A stretch of DNA of 64,000 nt, from NCBI RefSeq assembly GCF_001039355.2, contig NW_019775902.1, forward strand, positions 130,531 to 194,530, written 5' to 3'. Source of the stretch: Lingula anatina. Its lineage: Eukaryota > Brachiopoda > Lingulata > Lingulida > Lingulidae. Within the stretch, counting starts at the first letter, position 1. Each line of letters opens with the position of its first letter. The notes under the pieces are model-generated. The model made no database searches, had not been told where the DNA came from, and saw only the letters and a program-made list of their open reading frames with translations. Of this stretch, positions 11,521 to 23,551 are shown piece by piece. Made by a program: the position numbers and the translations under genes.

Positions 11521-12328
11521 AGGAGCTGTAGAAATTCCAAGCTTTTATACAAATTGGAGTCTAATAAGACTGCTCTATTTTGGGAGAGTTCAAAAAAGGA
11601 GGGGGATTTGGTAACTGATTGTGCTAGTCAGGAGTGTCATTAAACAATGTTTATTGACAAGTCACAATGTATAGAAAGTATATGCTGCATTCAATTCCCC
11701 AACTTTTAAGATTGCTTCAGTGTCTGTGTGTGTGAAAAAAAAATAGCAAAAGCATTGACAAGGTTAAGATGCTCAAACCGTCAACCATATATTGAAGGCA
11801 GAAGTTAAAGTGTGATTGATTTGTTTATTAAAATGTCTATAATGTTTAAGATGATAATCACATTTTTATGAAATTGCAAAACTTTTGCAGATTTAAGAGC
11901 TACAACTTACCACTGGTGAAAACAAATGGGGGAGGGGGGGTGCTTCACAAGGCTTGTGATCTAGATAACCTTAAATTTTAAATTTTTACTCCGACTGTAT
12001 TTCATGCACACTTTAAAATAATAAAAGGAATATCTAATTGGGTAATTTCTAAGATAACATTTGCAAACCATATATTTAGTGTAACACATTATGGGCATGA
12101 CCACTACTACTGTTATATGAAGTGTACCTGTGGTCTAAAACTCCCGAGTGAACTTTTCTCAGTAAAATATTCTGAAAACAGGCGGCCTTTGGTAGGTACA
12201 GGCCTTGGTGTACCAAGATACCGTGTACATACAACAGATATAGCGCAGTCCAATCCCCCTTCCCCTCTGGCTATCTTTGAACAATAACACGAGATCGAGC
12301 ACGGTGGTCTGCACGCCCTTTTTATAAT

Positions 12329-12358
12329 GTGTGTGTGTGTGTGTGTGTGCGTGTGTGC
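12329..12358 (+). repeat. (GT)n microsatellite
   Basis: An alternating GT run with a single C interruption near its end. Confidence 0.95.
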
Positions 12359-12456
12359 ACGTACACAATACTGGGTAACAACAATGGGACATGGGCATTA
12401 AAATTTCAACATTGCGCCGATCTTGTGCGCACGCTTCCCAGCAGGCAAAGTCGCGT

Positions 12457-12536
12457 TGGATCAACGTTGAAAACAGGTTGATACGTTGAATTGCCGTCGT
12501 TCTGCCTAAATTTAACGTAAAATCAACGTTGATCCA
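12457..12536. repeat. Short inverted-repeat element with ATCAACGTTGAT-type arms
   Basis: TGGATCAACGTTGA at 12457-12470 is the exact reverse complement of TCAACGTTGATCCA at 12523-12536. The interval between also carries ACGTTGAA and AACGTAAA variants. It lies in DNA absent from the sister spacer, which suggests a small mobile or palindromic element. Confidence 0.6.
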
Positions 12537-13504
12537 GCCACGTCAAAACACCGTCATAATAATAATAATAAAAATAATATATTTATTTCGAGTCTAAAAT
12601 CCATAAAATATTCAATAGACTGTACAACATAAAATACAAAGATGTTTATAAATAAAAATAGTGACTTTGACTCAACGTTGTATTTTGGTCATTGACACAA
12701 CCTTGCAGTTATGGATTGTAATTTAAAATATTAATTATTGAAAACGTGATACTTTGTCTATCAATACTGTAACTAAATTTATCAAAATAATAACAAAAGG
12801 GTTTTAAAGTAAAAGTGACAGTTGTTTTATTTCTTTAGTGAACTACTGAATTTCCTTAACTTGTTATTCAGAAATACATTCCAATAAACTGAATTCCTTG
12901 CAAGGTCAGCTAACACTAGGATGAATAAGTTTCTGTAAATGTAGTGGAATAAAGTTTAGAAAGTTGACAGCTCCTGATAACTTATTATAGATAGACAGGT
13001 TGAGGTGACTGTGACTTTGTTATACACCTTGTTGTTTTATGAAAAGCAGAGTGTATTTCCGGTGTTTAATCCCGAAATTGAACTATTTGTATAGGTCACG
13101 TGTATGGGAATTCATGCTTTGTACTGAAGATGAAAACGGAAACGATAGAAATTAAAACACAATAACCCGTCTTTTTCACCCATCAAAATTTACTACGAAG
13201 TACAATTTTTTGTATATTTCTTTTGTGTGAGAGCTGTGAATGAGAGCTTTCTTTTCCGTAATGTAAAGCTGCAAAACAGACTGGTATGTCTGTGTCTCAG
13301 ATTTAAGCGCTGAGTGCCATTTTCGGCTAAAAATTAAAAAGCTTACAATACACAACAATGTTTGGAAACACAAAATAGTTATAATAAGACAAACTCTGCC
13401 CTTTTCACATGAAAGCACGCCAATTGTTATCCACCGCATAGGAGTATTTTGAAAGACTATCAAAGATGATAGTCCATGCAGTTTTCCCAGTACTGTGGAC
13501 GTTG

Positions 13505-13531
13505 TGTATGTATGTATGTATGTATGTATGT
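13505..13531 (+). repeat. (TATG)n microsatellite
   Basis: A tetranucleotide run. The orthologous run at about 20646-20675 before unit D is slightly longer. Confidence 0.9.
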
Positions 13532-14173
13532 TTGGTCATACAAACAAAACAGAGAAACCAAAGAGACAAAGAAAGCCCCTCAGAAATGTCAACCAACTAA
13601 TTTATCAATTGTTTTGTCATGCAGATGTAATTTGAAATAATAATGCTTCCTAGGCAGATACTCTTTTGCTTAAAACACTAGAGTTATTGGATTTGAGGTG
13701 ACGTTTTATTTTTCGCATTGTGTCGTATCATGTTTCTAATAAACCTGATTTTATCACAGTGCATGCATCACCTTTCAAAAGAGAGAAATGCATGTGCCTT
13801 TGCGTTAAGCTGTTATGCCTGCGTGTGAAATATGATGAGCTTAATCTTACCTTTGGTCTCTTTTGCGAGTAGAGTTAAAGGGTCCCGTTGTTAAAGTATT
13901 CCAACAAGAAAGTCTCGGTTGTTCTGCTGATTTGGCATTATAAAAATTCCTTCGGCCAATTTATCAATTGTTTTGTCAAGCAGATGTAATATGATAGAGC
14001 ATAAACTTCTACTTTTTTGTTAGAGCTGCAAGGCCTATTGAGCTTGAAGGAACGTTTTATATTTCGCATTGGATCATGTCTTGTTTCTTATCAGCACTAT
14101 TTTGAGACAATGCATGTATCACCTTCCACCAGACAAGAATAGTAACTTCGTTAACCTGTCAGTGCCTGCTTGA

Positions 14174-14183
14174 TATATAAAAA
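14174..14183 (+). promoter_or_regulatory. TATA box of unit C
   Basis: TATATAAAAA, 79 bases before the ATG at 14253, in the same context as in the other units. Confidence 0.75.
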
Positions 14184-14252
14184 GAGCTAAGACTATCCCT
14201 TGGTCTATTTTGCGAAGAAAAGTTTTGGGCACTGGTGTTGAAACATTTCAAC

Positions 14253-16992
14253 ATGAAAGTCTCATTTGTTCTGTTGATTTCTCTCTTGGTTTATTGGGAT
14301 CCGAACCCAGAACAAGTAAAAACAGTTTTCGCTCAAAGTGAAATTGAAGATGCTCCTGAGTTTTCAAAGAACACAGTAAAAATGTCTCAGAGTGACAGGC
14401 CTTCCACCAAGATTGCTGTAGGAATAACGACTCTAAACACCCCAGACACAAATAAAGAAGCCAGCAACCCTACGACCGTCCCAATACCATCGACGCATGT
14501 TCTGAAGAATTTCAGTGACCATGGTGGACAGGTTACCGAGGGCATCCAAGAGAGAAACATCACTGGATCTGGGGAAAACACCACGAAGACGAAGGGGAAT
14601 AAAGAGGATGTTTTCGCTACCGTCCACACTATCAAATTCAGTGATCCTCTGTCGAACACCACAGCGTCAATGATGACAGACCCTTTTGAAATGATCTACG
14701 AGGACTTATTAACTTCAGATTCGTCGACTCATCTAATCCCAGTTAATCGTCAGTTTTGTGCTACTCTCGTGGATGTGTCAACAAATCAGGTAACATTAAC
14801 CAGAAAATTTGTCCATATCACATGTTATTGTGACGACATTTGTCACGTTTTCGGCGATTGTTGCTGGCCATACCATCGCCACTGCAACAACACCAAGGTG
14901 ACGGGGATTGACTTAGTGCAGAATAATACAGAATGCTGGCTACAAGGCACCAGAGAAATATGGGACGTTCACAGTAAGAACTATTGGGTGGTATCTTCGT
15001 GCCCAGACAAATGGCCAAATGACACAGTACGGGAAAAATGTGAACTGAAAGAGCACTCCAATGATTTGGAACTCATTCTCCCAGTCTCTTCAACTGTTGC
15101 CAATATCACGTTTAAAAATAAATACTGTGCGACATGTCATGGCGTTGAGAATTACCAGACATGGACACCGAAAATTGCTTGTGAAAAGACACAAATTGAA
15201 ACCTTTCTTAACGCAACAACCAGGGGGGAAATTGTTAAGCAAATTAACGAGACAAAAGATTGTACGTTATATTTTGAAAACCCGGAAGAATATCCCGGTC
15301 GACCATGCATGGGTGCTGAGGGAAAACACGACCCGACGTCCCACTATTATGACGGACAGTGCATAGTCGGAAGCAACGCCGAAATGGCCAATTTGTGTGG
15401 GACGGGTCCTGTAACCTTGACCTATATGGGAAATGTCCTAGGATATCGATACGGACGCAATATATTCTGTTTGTTGTGCCAAGTATTGTCTCCTTCACGA
15501 ATTAACATTGAAGATTGTGGAAACGGTGAGTTATGTCAATTTTCTAGGAACACAACCAGCGTTTAAATTTCACATAAAGTTCTTATATGCCCCATTAACA
15601 CCGAACTGTGACCCTTCCACAAAACCACGGTTATCAGGAAGTCTTTGTTACCTTTGCAGCCGTTCCAAACATTATTATTATTATCATTATTATTATTATA
15701 CTATATATGCCATTTCTTCTTACACTTCTTTCTTTTATAGATCGAATTCATATAAAATCATTTGAACCAAACGGTTTCTCTGCCATAATAGATTTTGAAA
15801 GGGAACAGCGGTGCCAGGAGAAGGAAAATGAAGTAAGACTTTATTTTATGTGTAGTTTTATATAATTTATGCATACGAGCATTATACATATTAAACGATA
15901 CATCTAATTTACAGTAACGGTAATTTACAATAAAAGTTACAGAATTATCGCTAATTACCAAATTCCCCGATGGTGTCCGATAGAATCAGTCACTCGTACA
16001 TATGCATGTATTATTTGTGCTCTAGATAACATTTATGTTTTTCTGTTCAAAATCTGGAGCTTCAATAGGGGTCTGCCATTAACTTTTGAGAGACAATGCT
16101 GAAGAGCTATAATACTTAATTTCGATTTAATTTGCTATTTCAACGTGCCCTTTGCACATGCATAGTACAGTACATAGTCCTTACAAACTCGACATTTAAT
16201 ATGGAGTATCATGGTTAAAACTGTACTTCTTTGCTTAATAAGGGATTATTCAATATAAAATCTAATGTCACAGATGACACTTAGAGATTATTAAACCTTT
16301 AAAACATTATTTCAACCCTTGTTTTCTTTTATTTATCAAAAAAGGAAAACTTCGAAATAAACGATTTGGAAAAAAATCATTTTAAATGTTAATTCTGTAA
16401 ATACATGCTTCATCTCTTTCAGAAATCCTGCGGTCAATGTCCAGAGTCAGATATATGGTGCCTCATACCCCTAACTGGAATATTCAATGTGAGGTACTAT
16501 TTGATCATAAGATTCACCCCTAAAAACAGTGTGCTGACCTGTTCATTCGAAGATTGTTACGTTGACAACTTACTGGAGGAAGATTTATCTCAGTTCCATC
16601 CTAGGGGGGCGTGGGAGTACACGGAAAACCCAAGTGGCGCAATGAGATGCGACAAACCAACTGTTGACAATACCAACGCTACTTTCTGGATTCCAATTAA
16701 ACTGAAGAAAACTGTTCAAAATGCCAATGAAGGTTTGCACTTGTTTGAGCAGTTCGAGTATCAAATGGCGGTCTTTGTACAACATTATTACTCTCACGTA
16801 ACAATAAACGGTGTCGACTATACTCTAACCGTCGTGCGCAATCGTACATCCGGGCAACTCGTAGGGCCCTCTTTGACCACTCCTTCTCTTGTAAATGGTA
16901 TACCACCGTCTCTTCACTGTTCCGGAGGATACGTCCGTCATTGGGTGTGGCCAATTATACTGATTATAAAATTTGGCAGAGTCGAGTTGTAA
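14253..16992 (+). CDS. Secreted SMB-like ectodomain protein, unit C
   Basis: Exons are 14253-15525, 15741-15832 and 16423-16992, giving 644 residues. Exon lengths (1273, 92) and phases match unit A exactly. The first donor is GTGAGT, and the first intron is only 215 bases against about 1.1 kb in units A and D. The protein has the same order of signal peptide, Ser/Thr-rich stalk, SMB-like Cys cluster (with C-H-V-F-G where A and D have C-D-I-F-G), C-A-T-C-H-G motif, F-S-A-I-I-D-F, then the Cys-rich exon 3 and the short hydrophobic tail. It is the most diverged of the complete copies in its N-terminal half. All Cys positions of unit A are kept. A soluble or membrane-tethered binding protein is inferred; there is no seven-helix region. 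Confidence 0.75.
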
Positions 16993-18359
16993 GTCATCGA
17001 GGCATCGTTATTGTTAGAGACATCTGTTGAAGTTATTGTGAAGCAATATAAGAAGTTTGCTCACTATGAACAACATCACAGAAAAATCAAATTGGTCATT
17101 AAAAGAAGACTGCCCTAGTAGCAGCCACATGAGACCAGGTGCACCACTGACCGTTGCCGTTGCTCTGACTAGACACTGATATGAGCGTCCTTTGTGGAGC
17201 GTCCTTTGTGGAGAATGAAATAACGCTTTTAATGGTTGTTGTTTGACTAAGAATGAGCCATGTATTTTTGTTTGCTTAATTAATAAGGTGAATTTAATAA
17301 AATAACTGATGTCACAATTATACTTAAAAGATTAGTAAAAGATATTTAAAGAATATTCAAATTCCCATCTTCATTTATAAGTCGGATTAGTAGGAAAAAA
17401 ACTTGGAAAAAATATTCCATATTTAATGTCAAGTCTGTAATTGAATTTAGACCCAAAGGAAGCTATTCTATAAACAGAAGGCCAAAATTGCAAGTATACT
17501 AGCAGTAAGGGATTCATAAATAGAGGACGAGTGTCTGCTAAATTATATATGAAGCAAAATGATATTTTCATGTGGCCAAATATTCCAAAACTGGACTCCT
17601 AGACTGTTGGTAAAAGAGACATATAGCTAAGGTGATAAAGACGTTTTATTGTGTTTTAAATACACAATGTACAAAGCATGACACAACATCTTATGTACAC
17701 TTACAAGTGATATTTTGAGAAAACATATTTTGAAAAACATGTTGGTGAACTGTTGGAGTACATGTAGCACTATGGAAAGTTAAAGAGTTCTGACCTTTTT
17801 TCCAGTGATAAGAAGCTTTGAATGATTAAGTTTCCAGAATCTTCACCATCTAATATAATGAGTTTTGGATATTTCAGCTCAAAAAGAAACAGTTGCAGAT
17901 GCTTGTCAAATAAAGGTTACCTGTAACCCGTGGTGTAGATATAGGTGGAAATTACCAGTACACTGATGTTGTCTTACCTAATGAAATTGATGGGGTTTGG
18001 TTACAACAGTTTTAGTGTACGGGATATGATGAATTCTCTATATGTTTTTGACAGAGTCGAGCAAAATTCGTTGTGATTTACGCGAAATAGGAAAGGAATT
18101 GGAGGAAAAACTGATAGTTAAAAATTAATAGCAACAAAGTCCATGTATTCTCAACTTCAGTCCCTTTATCATTTATGAAGGAATTTCATGAAATTTTAAT
18201 AAACACAAATTGTCAAAATACATATAACGTTATTTAGTGCTGTCAATTAGCCTGTTGAGGACGGATAGAAAAATTAAAAAGACAAGAGTAAAATAAATAA
18301 ACGAAATAATGCCTTTAATGTAACGAAAAATAATACAAAAAAATAATTAATAATTCAAA

Positions 18360-18725
18360 TTGAAAAACCGCTGCTGCTGAGACCGCTATCTCCGAACACT
18401 GCCGAGTAGACCGCTGCAGGGAAAACCGTTGTAACGGGATTCAGTGCGAGAACCACTGATGGTGAGACTACTGTCGCTGAAGGTAGTCGGGTAGACCGCT
18501 AAAGGGAAGACTGCGTTGTGACGAGAGTCGGGAAGATAACCGCTGATGGTGAGACTGCTGTCTTCTAGGGCTGCCGGGAACACCGCCGGGGCGAGGGCCA
18601 ATGATAGAACCACTGCCAGGAAAACCACTGTCGCCGTGGGCGGCCGGGAACACCGCTGGGCCGAGGGCCGATGAGAGAACCACTACCAGGAACACCCCTG
18701 AGACGAGTCCGGAGCTGTATAAAAC
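18360..18725 (-). repeat. GC-rich degenerate repeat block, expanded version
   Basis: Homologous to 11290-11520 but longer, with additional units. On the minus strand two overlapping frames are open (18734-18468 and 18628-18386). Both begin with hydrophobic, signal-like residues, and the second repeats D-S-S-L-T-I-S-G every 28 residues or so. Because the frames are broken in the shorter sister copy, coding is doubtful. Confidence 0.6.
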
Positions 18726-18944
18726 CCCAAGCATATATACAAACTTAAGTGTGAGACTGCACTATTTTGGGAGAGTTTAATAAAAAGGAGGGGGATTGGG
18801 TGAACTTTAGCTGACACGGCCATTATCAGATGTTCAATCAAAAGATAACTGATTGTGCTAGTCAGGAGTGTCAGTAGACAATGTTTAGTGACAACGAAGT
18901 CACAATGTATAGGAAGTATGTGCGACATTCAATTCTCAACTTAA

Positions 18945-19293
18945 AGGAATTATAACTCTTCGTTTCGGCAAAAAAATGAAGAATCCTGGAGTAAACAACA
19001 AATTTTTCATACTTATCAATGGTTAATGAATCCATTTTTACATTCAAATTTAGTCCCTTGTTTTTTTTTGTTTTTTTTTCTAAAAAGTTTGGTTTTTTGT
19101 TAAAATCTCTTAAGAGATTTAAACAGAGTATAGCCACCAATGGAGGTCACGTGGTCTAATGACAAGCTCAGATATCAGAATAATAGCTATAACTGCCGTT
19201 CTTGTGGTAAAACAGAAAATATTATATTTCTATGAGTTATTCACAATGTTTTTATTGTGAAATATAGATCTCATACGAAGAGTTATTATCCCT
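18945..19293. mobile_element. TTAA-flanked MITE (piggyBac-like)
   Basis: A 349-base insertion flanked by TTAA (18941-18944 and 19294-19297). Its ends are inverted: AGGAATTATAACTCTTCG on the left, and on the right the complement of AGGGATAATAACTCTTCG. The homologous position between units B and C has a single TTAA (11706-11709) with no insertion. TTAA target duplication is the hallmark of piggyBac-type transposition. There is no transposase frame, so it is non-autonomous. Confidence 0.8.
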
Positions 19294-19355
19294 TTAAGTT
19301 TGCTTCAGTGTCTGTATGTGTGAAAAAACATACCAAAAGCAATGACAAGGTTAAG

Positions 19356-19580
19356 GGTGCTTTCCCAGAGATTTAGATCGATCTAAAGATTAAGTTTTAG
19401 ATCGACCTAACTCCCTGGGGGTTCAGGCTAAATTGCAGTCAGCCGAGCGGACACCATAGTTAATTACACCCTTACAGCTTTTAGTAGGCGGGACAGACGC
19501 TTAAGCCGGCCAAGCTGACAGTAATCTAGTGAGACTCCCCACAGGGATAGATCGATCTAAAAATCTATGGAAATGGGGTG
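19356..19580. mobile_element. Small inverted-repeat element with TAAG target duplication
   Basis: A 225-base insertion flanked by TAAG (19352-19355 and 19581-19584). The single TAAG of the empty site is at 11765-11768 in the sister spacer. Imperfect inverted ends share the core TTAGATCGATCT near both termini. No coding capacity. I cannot assign the superfamily. Confidence 0.75.
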
Positions 19581-20645
19581 TAAGATGCCCAAACCATCAG
19601 CTATATATTGTAGGCAGGAGTTAAACAAAGTGTGATTAATTTGTTAATTAAAATATCTATAATGTTGAAAACGAAAATCACTTTTTATGGAAATGCAAAA
19701 CTTGTGCAGATTTAAGAGCTACACACTTACCACTTGTGAAAACAAATGAGGGGTGGTTCACAAAGGTTATGATCTAGAAAACATTGAATTAATTTCTACT
19801 CCGACCGTATTTCATGCACACGTTAAAAATAATAAGAAATATCTAATAAAGGATACCGGAGGAGACGGATAGTGCCGGAGGTGACGTGTAGTGGTGTAAG
19901 ACGTGAACCTGAGTGGTAATTTTTAGTTGGAGGTGAATGGGAATAGAGACGTGGGCTTAGAGAAAAAAAAGCAGTTATTTTAACAACACGGTAAGATAAC
20001 ATTTTATCTTTATGCATTTAGGGCAGAGAATACTTGAAGAAATAATAGGAGCATGATATGAAAACGTGTCATGGAATTTGAAGGTGAAAAATCGTGCTCA
20101 ATTTGCAGTCAATTTGTTTTGAAATATATGCTGCATCGACCGCCTGCGAGGCAAAGAGCGTCAAGAGAAAAGAATTCCCGGTAGGTTATTAATCATAGTC
20201 ATGTGGAATTTTTGCAATCTGTTATGTCCATATCTAAGTGTTGTAGGGAGTTTTATGGTATGGGCTGCAATTTTAACGATGTTTAAGAGTCTTTGAAGGA
20301 ACTAATAACTCGTCTTTTTCACCCATCAAAATTTGCTACGAAGAACAATTTTTTTGTATTTCTCTAGTGTGAGAGCTGTGAATGAGAGCTTTCTTCTCCG
20401 TAATGTAAAGCTGCAAAACAGACTGGTGTGTCTGTGTCTCAGATTTAAACGCTGTTTGATTGTCATTTTCGGCTAAAAACTAAAAAGCTTCAAATACACA
20501 TTAATGTTGGGAAACACAAAATTGTTATAATAAGACAAACACATCCCCTTTCCCAAGCACGCCAATTGTTATCCACCACATAGGAGCATTTTGACAGACT
20601 TTCAAAGATGATAACCCATGCAGATTCCCAGTACTGTGGACGTTG

Positions 20646-20675
20646 TGTATGTATGTATGTATGTATGTATGTATG
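20646..20675 (+). repeat. (TATG)n microsatellite
   Basis: Tetranucleotide run orthologous to the one at 13505-13531. Confidence 0.9.
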
Positions 20676-21053
20676 TTTGGTCAAAAAAAGAAAAAAAAAG
20701 GAAAAACCAAAAAGAGACAGAAAGCCCCTCAGAAACGTCATCCAACCAATTAATCAATTGTTTTGTCAAGCAGGTGTAATTTGAAATAACAATGCTCTGT
20801 AGGCAGATACTCTTTTGCTTCAACCGCTAGGGAATTGGATTTGAGGTGACGTTTTACTTTTCGCATTGTGGCGTATCATGTTTCTTATAAACCTGATTTT
20901 ACCACATTGCATGTATCACCTTTCACAAGAGAGAAATGCATGTACTTTTGCGTTAATCTATTATTCCTGCGTATTACATATGATGAGCTTATCTTACCTT
21001 TGGTCTCTTTTACGAAGAAGAGTTAACGGGTAACGTTGTTAAAGTATTTCAAC

Positions 21054-21152
21054 ATGAAAGCCTCAATTGTTCTGCTGATTTGTCATTATAAAAAATCCTT
21101 CGGACAATTTATCAATTGTTTCGTCAAGCAGATGTTATATGATAGAGCATAA
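21054..21152 (+). pseudogene. Relic of an exon 1 start in the upstream module of unit D
   Basis: The frame M-K-A-S-I-V-L-L-I-C resembles the real signal peptide start, and the leader before it resembles the real 5'UTR. It stops after 32 residues and lies upstream of the TATA box at 21330. The cognate relics before units B and C support an old duplication of promoter plus the start of exon 1. Confidence 0.6.
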
Positions 21153-21329
21153 ACTTTTGAGCGGATACTCTTTTGTAAGAGCTGCTAGGCCCATTGAGCT
21201 TGAAGGAACGTTTTATATTTCGCATTGGATCATGTCTTGTTTCTTATCAGCACTATTTTGAGACAATGCATGCATCTTTTTCCACCAGACAAGAATAGTA
21301 ACGTCGTTAACCTGTTAGCGCCTGCTTGA

Positions 21330-21338
21330 TATATAAAA
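21330..21338 (+). promoter_or_regulatory. TATA box of unit D
   Basis: TATATAAAA, 79 bases before the ATG at 21409, in the conserved context. Confidence 0.75.
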
Positions 21339-21408
21339 AGAGCTAAGACTATCTCTTGGTCTATTTTGCGAAGAAAAGTTTGGGGCGCTGGTGTTGAAAC
21401 AGTTCAAC

Positions 21409-23513
21409 ATGAAAGTCTCTTTTGTTCTGTTGATTTCTCTCTTGGTTTATTGGGATCCGAACCCCAAAAAATTAAAAAGAGCTTTCGCTCAAACAGAAGT
21501 TGGAGATGCTCCTGAGTTTTCAAAGAACACGGTAAAAATGTCTCAGCGTGACAGGCCTTCCACCAAGATTGCGGTGGGAATAACGACTCCAAACACCCCA
21601 GACACAAAAAAAGAAGCCAGCAACCCTACGACCGTCCCAATACCATCGACACATGTTCGGAAGAATTCAAGTGACCATGGGGGACAGGTTACCGAGGGCA
21701 TCAAAGAGAGAAACATCACTGGATCTGGAGAAAACAACACGATGACGAAGAGGATAAAAGAGGATGTTTTTGGTACCATCCAAACTATCAAATTCAGTGA
21801 TCATCTGTCGAACACCACAGCGTCAATGATGACAGACCCTTTTGAAATGATCTACGAGGACCTATTAACTTCAGATTCGTCGACTCATCTTATCCCCGTT
21901 AATCGTCAGTTTTGTGCTACTCTCGTGGATGTGTCAACAAATCAGGTAACATTAACCAGAAAGTTTGTCCACATCACATGCTATTGTGACGACATTTGTG
22001 ACATTTTCGGCGATTGTTGTTGGCCATACCATCGCCACTGCAACAACACCAAGGTGACGGGGATTGATTTAGTGCAGAATAATACAGAATGTTGGCTACA
22101 GGGCACTAGAGAAATATGGGACGTTCACAGTAAAAACTATTGGGTGGTATCTTCGTGTCCAGATAAATGGCCAAATGACACAGTACGGGAAAAATGTGAA
22201 CCGAAAGAGCACTCCAATGATTTGGAATCCCTTCTTCCAGTCTCTTCAACTGATGCCAATATCACGTTTAAAAATAAATACTGTGCGGCATGTCATGGCG
22301 TTGAGAATTACCAGACATGGACACCGAAAATTGCTTGTGAAAAGACACAAATTGAAACCTTTCTTAACGCAACAACCAGGGGGGAAATTGTTAAGCAAAT
22401 TAACGAGACAAAGGATTGTACGTTATATTTTGAAAACCCGGAAGAATATCCCGGTCGACCATGCATGGGTGCTGAGGGAAAACACGACCCGACGTCCCAC
22501 TATTATGACGGACACTGCATAGTCGGAAGCAACGCCGAAATGGCCAATTTGTGTGGGTCGGGTCCTGTAACCTTGACCTATATGGGAAATGTCCTAGGAT
22601 ATCGATACGGACGCAATATATTCTGTTTGTTGTGCCAGGTGTGGTCTACTTCACGAATAAAAATTGAGGATTGTGGAAACGGTAAGTTCTTTCAATTTTC
22701 TAGGAATATAATAAGCGGTAACCTTTCACATGAAGATGTTGTATACTTAACGACCGTTCTTTTATGCCCCATTAACGTCGAACTGTGACCCTTCTACAAA
22801 ACCACGGTGATCAGGAAAGCTTGGTTATTTTCCCAGTCCTCGGCCGTTCCAATAGATGGCTCTCAAGTGAAATGTTCGCTTTTGCTTGTGCTTTTTAGTC
22901 GTTGTGCAAATATCTGGATGTTTAGCTCACGCGAAACTGATACCAAAACGTGGTATAAACGTTTTGCAATATTTACCTCTCACAGCCAACTTAGCCTCAC
23001 AAAAAGTGTTCTTTCGACGTTTAAACGCATTATCAAAAGAAGTTTTAAAAATGATTTTCAAAAATCTGTCTTACGGTCAGTTTTATGTCTCTTTAAACTT
23101 TTACTCTTTTAATTTATTCAAATTAATCTAGGTTCTTTAATGTAACCGAGGCACGACAACAAATATATTGTCCTTTTAGAAAAATCTTTATTCGTACTAT
23201 CTACACAGCCGATCACTGGTGTATCCCACTTTGAATTACGCGCCAACCGCTTTTATAGTCCAGGGTCACATGACCCACGTGACATAAAAAGGGCGCTAAC
23301 ACCAGTATGCATATTCATATCACATATTTATATACAAGAGCTATTTATAATAAGGCACTTATATCAATGTACGCTACAATATACTATTACATATATATAT
23401 ATTTATACCTGTGAATACATGAAATACATGTACCCTATTACATTAATGTTATAAAAATTATTAACAGCTCTGAGTCGTTTATGTTGCTCAATTTGGTAAT
23501 TGTATTATTTTCC

Positions 23514-23551
<38 letters not shown>

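Larger units (their letters stand above)
10025..14173 (+). other. Intergenic DNA between units B and C
   Basis: No gene is supported. The stretch is homologous in segments to 17098-21329 (between units C and D), which lets insertions be polarised: the sites at 11706-11709 and 11765-11768 are empty here and filled there. About 12050-13150 has no counterpart in the C-D spacer and holds a (GT)n run, an inverted-repeat element and AT-rich DNA. The end consists of the doubled upstream module of unit C (about 13600-14170). Confidence 0.65.
16993..21329 (+). other. Intergenic DNA between units C and D
   Basis: No supported gene. The 3' flank of unit C is followed by DNA homologous to 10025-14173, interrupted by two clean insertions (18945-19293 and 19356-19580) and by about 450 bases (19845-20300) with no counterpart between B and C. 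It ends in the doubled upstream module of unit D. Confidence 0.65.

Noticed and set aside
12159-12464. 101-residue minus-strand frame
   Set aside because: It is held open by the (GT)n run and shows no conserved motif or splice context.
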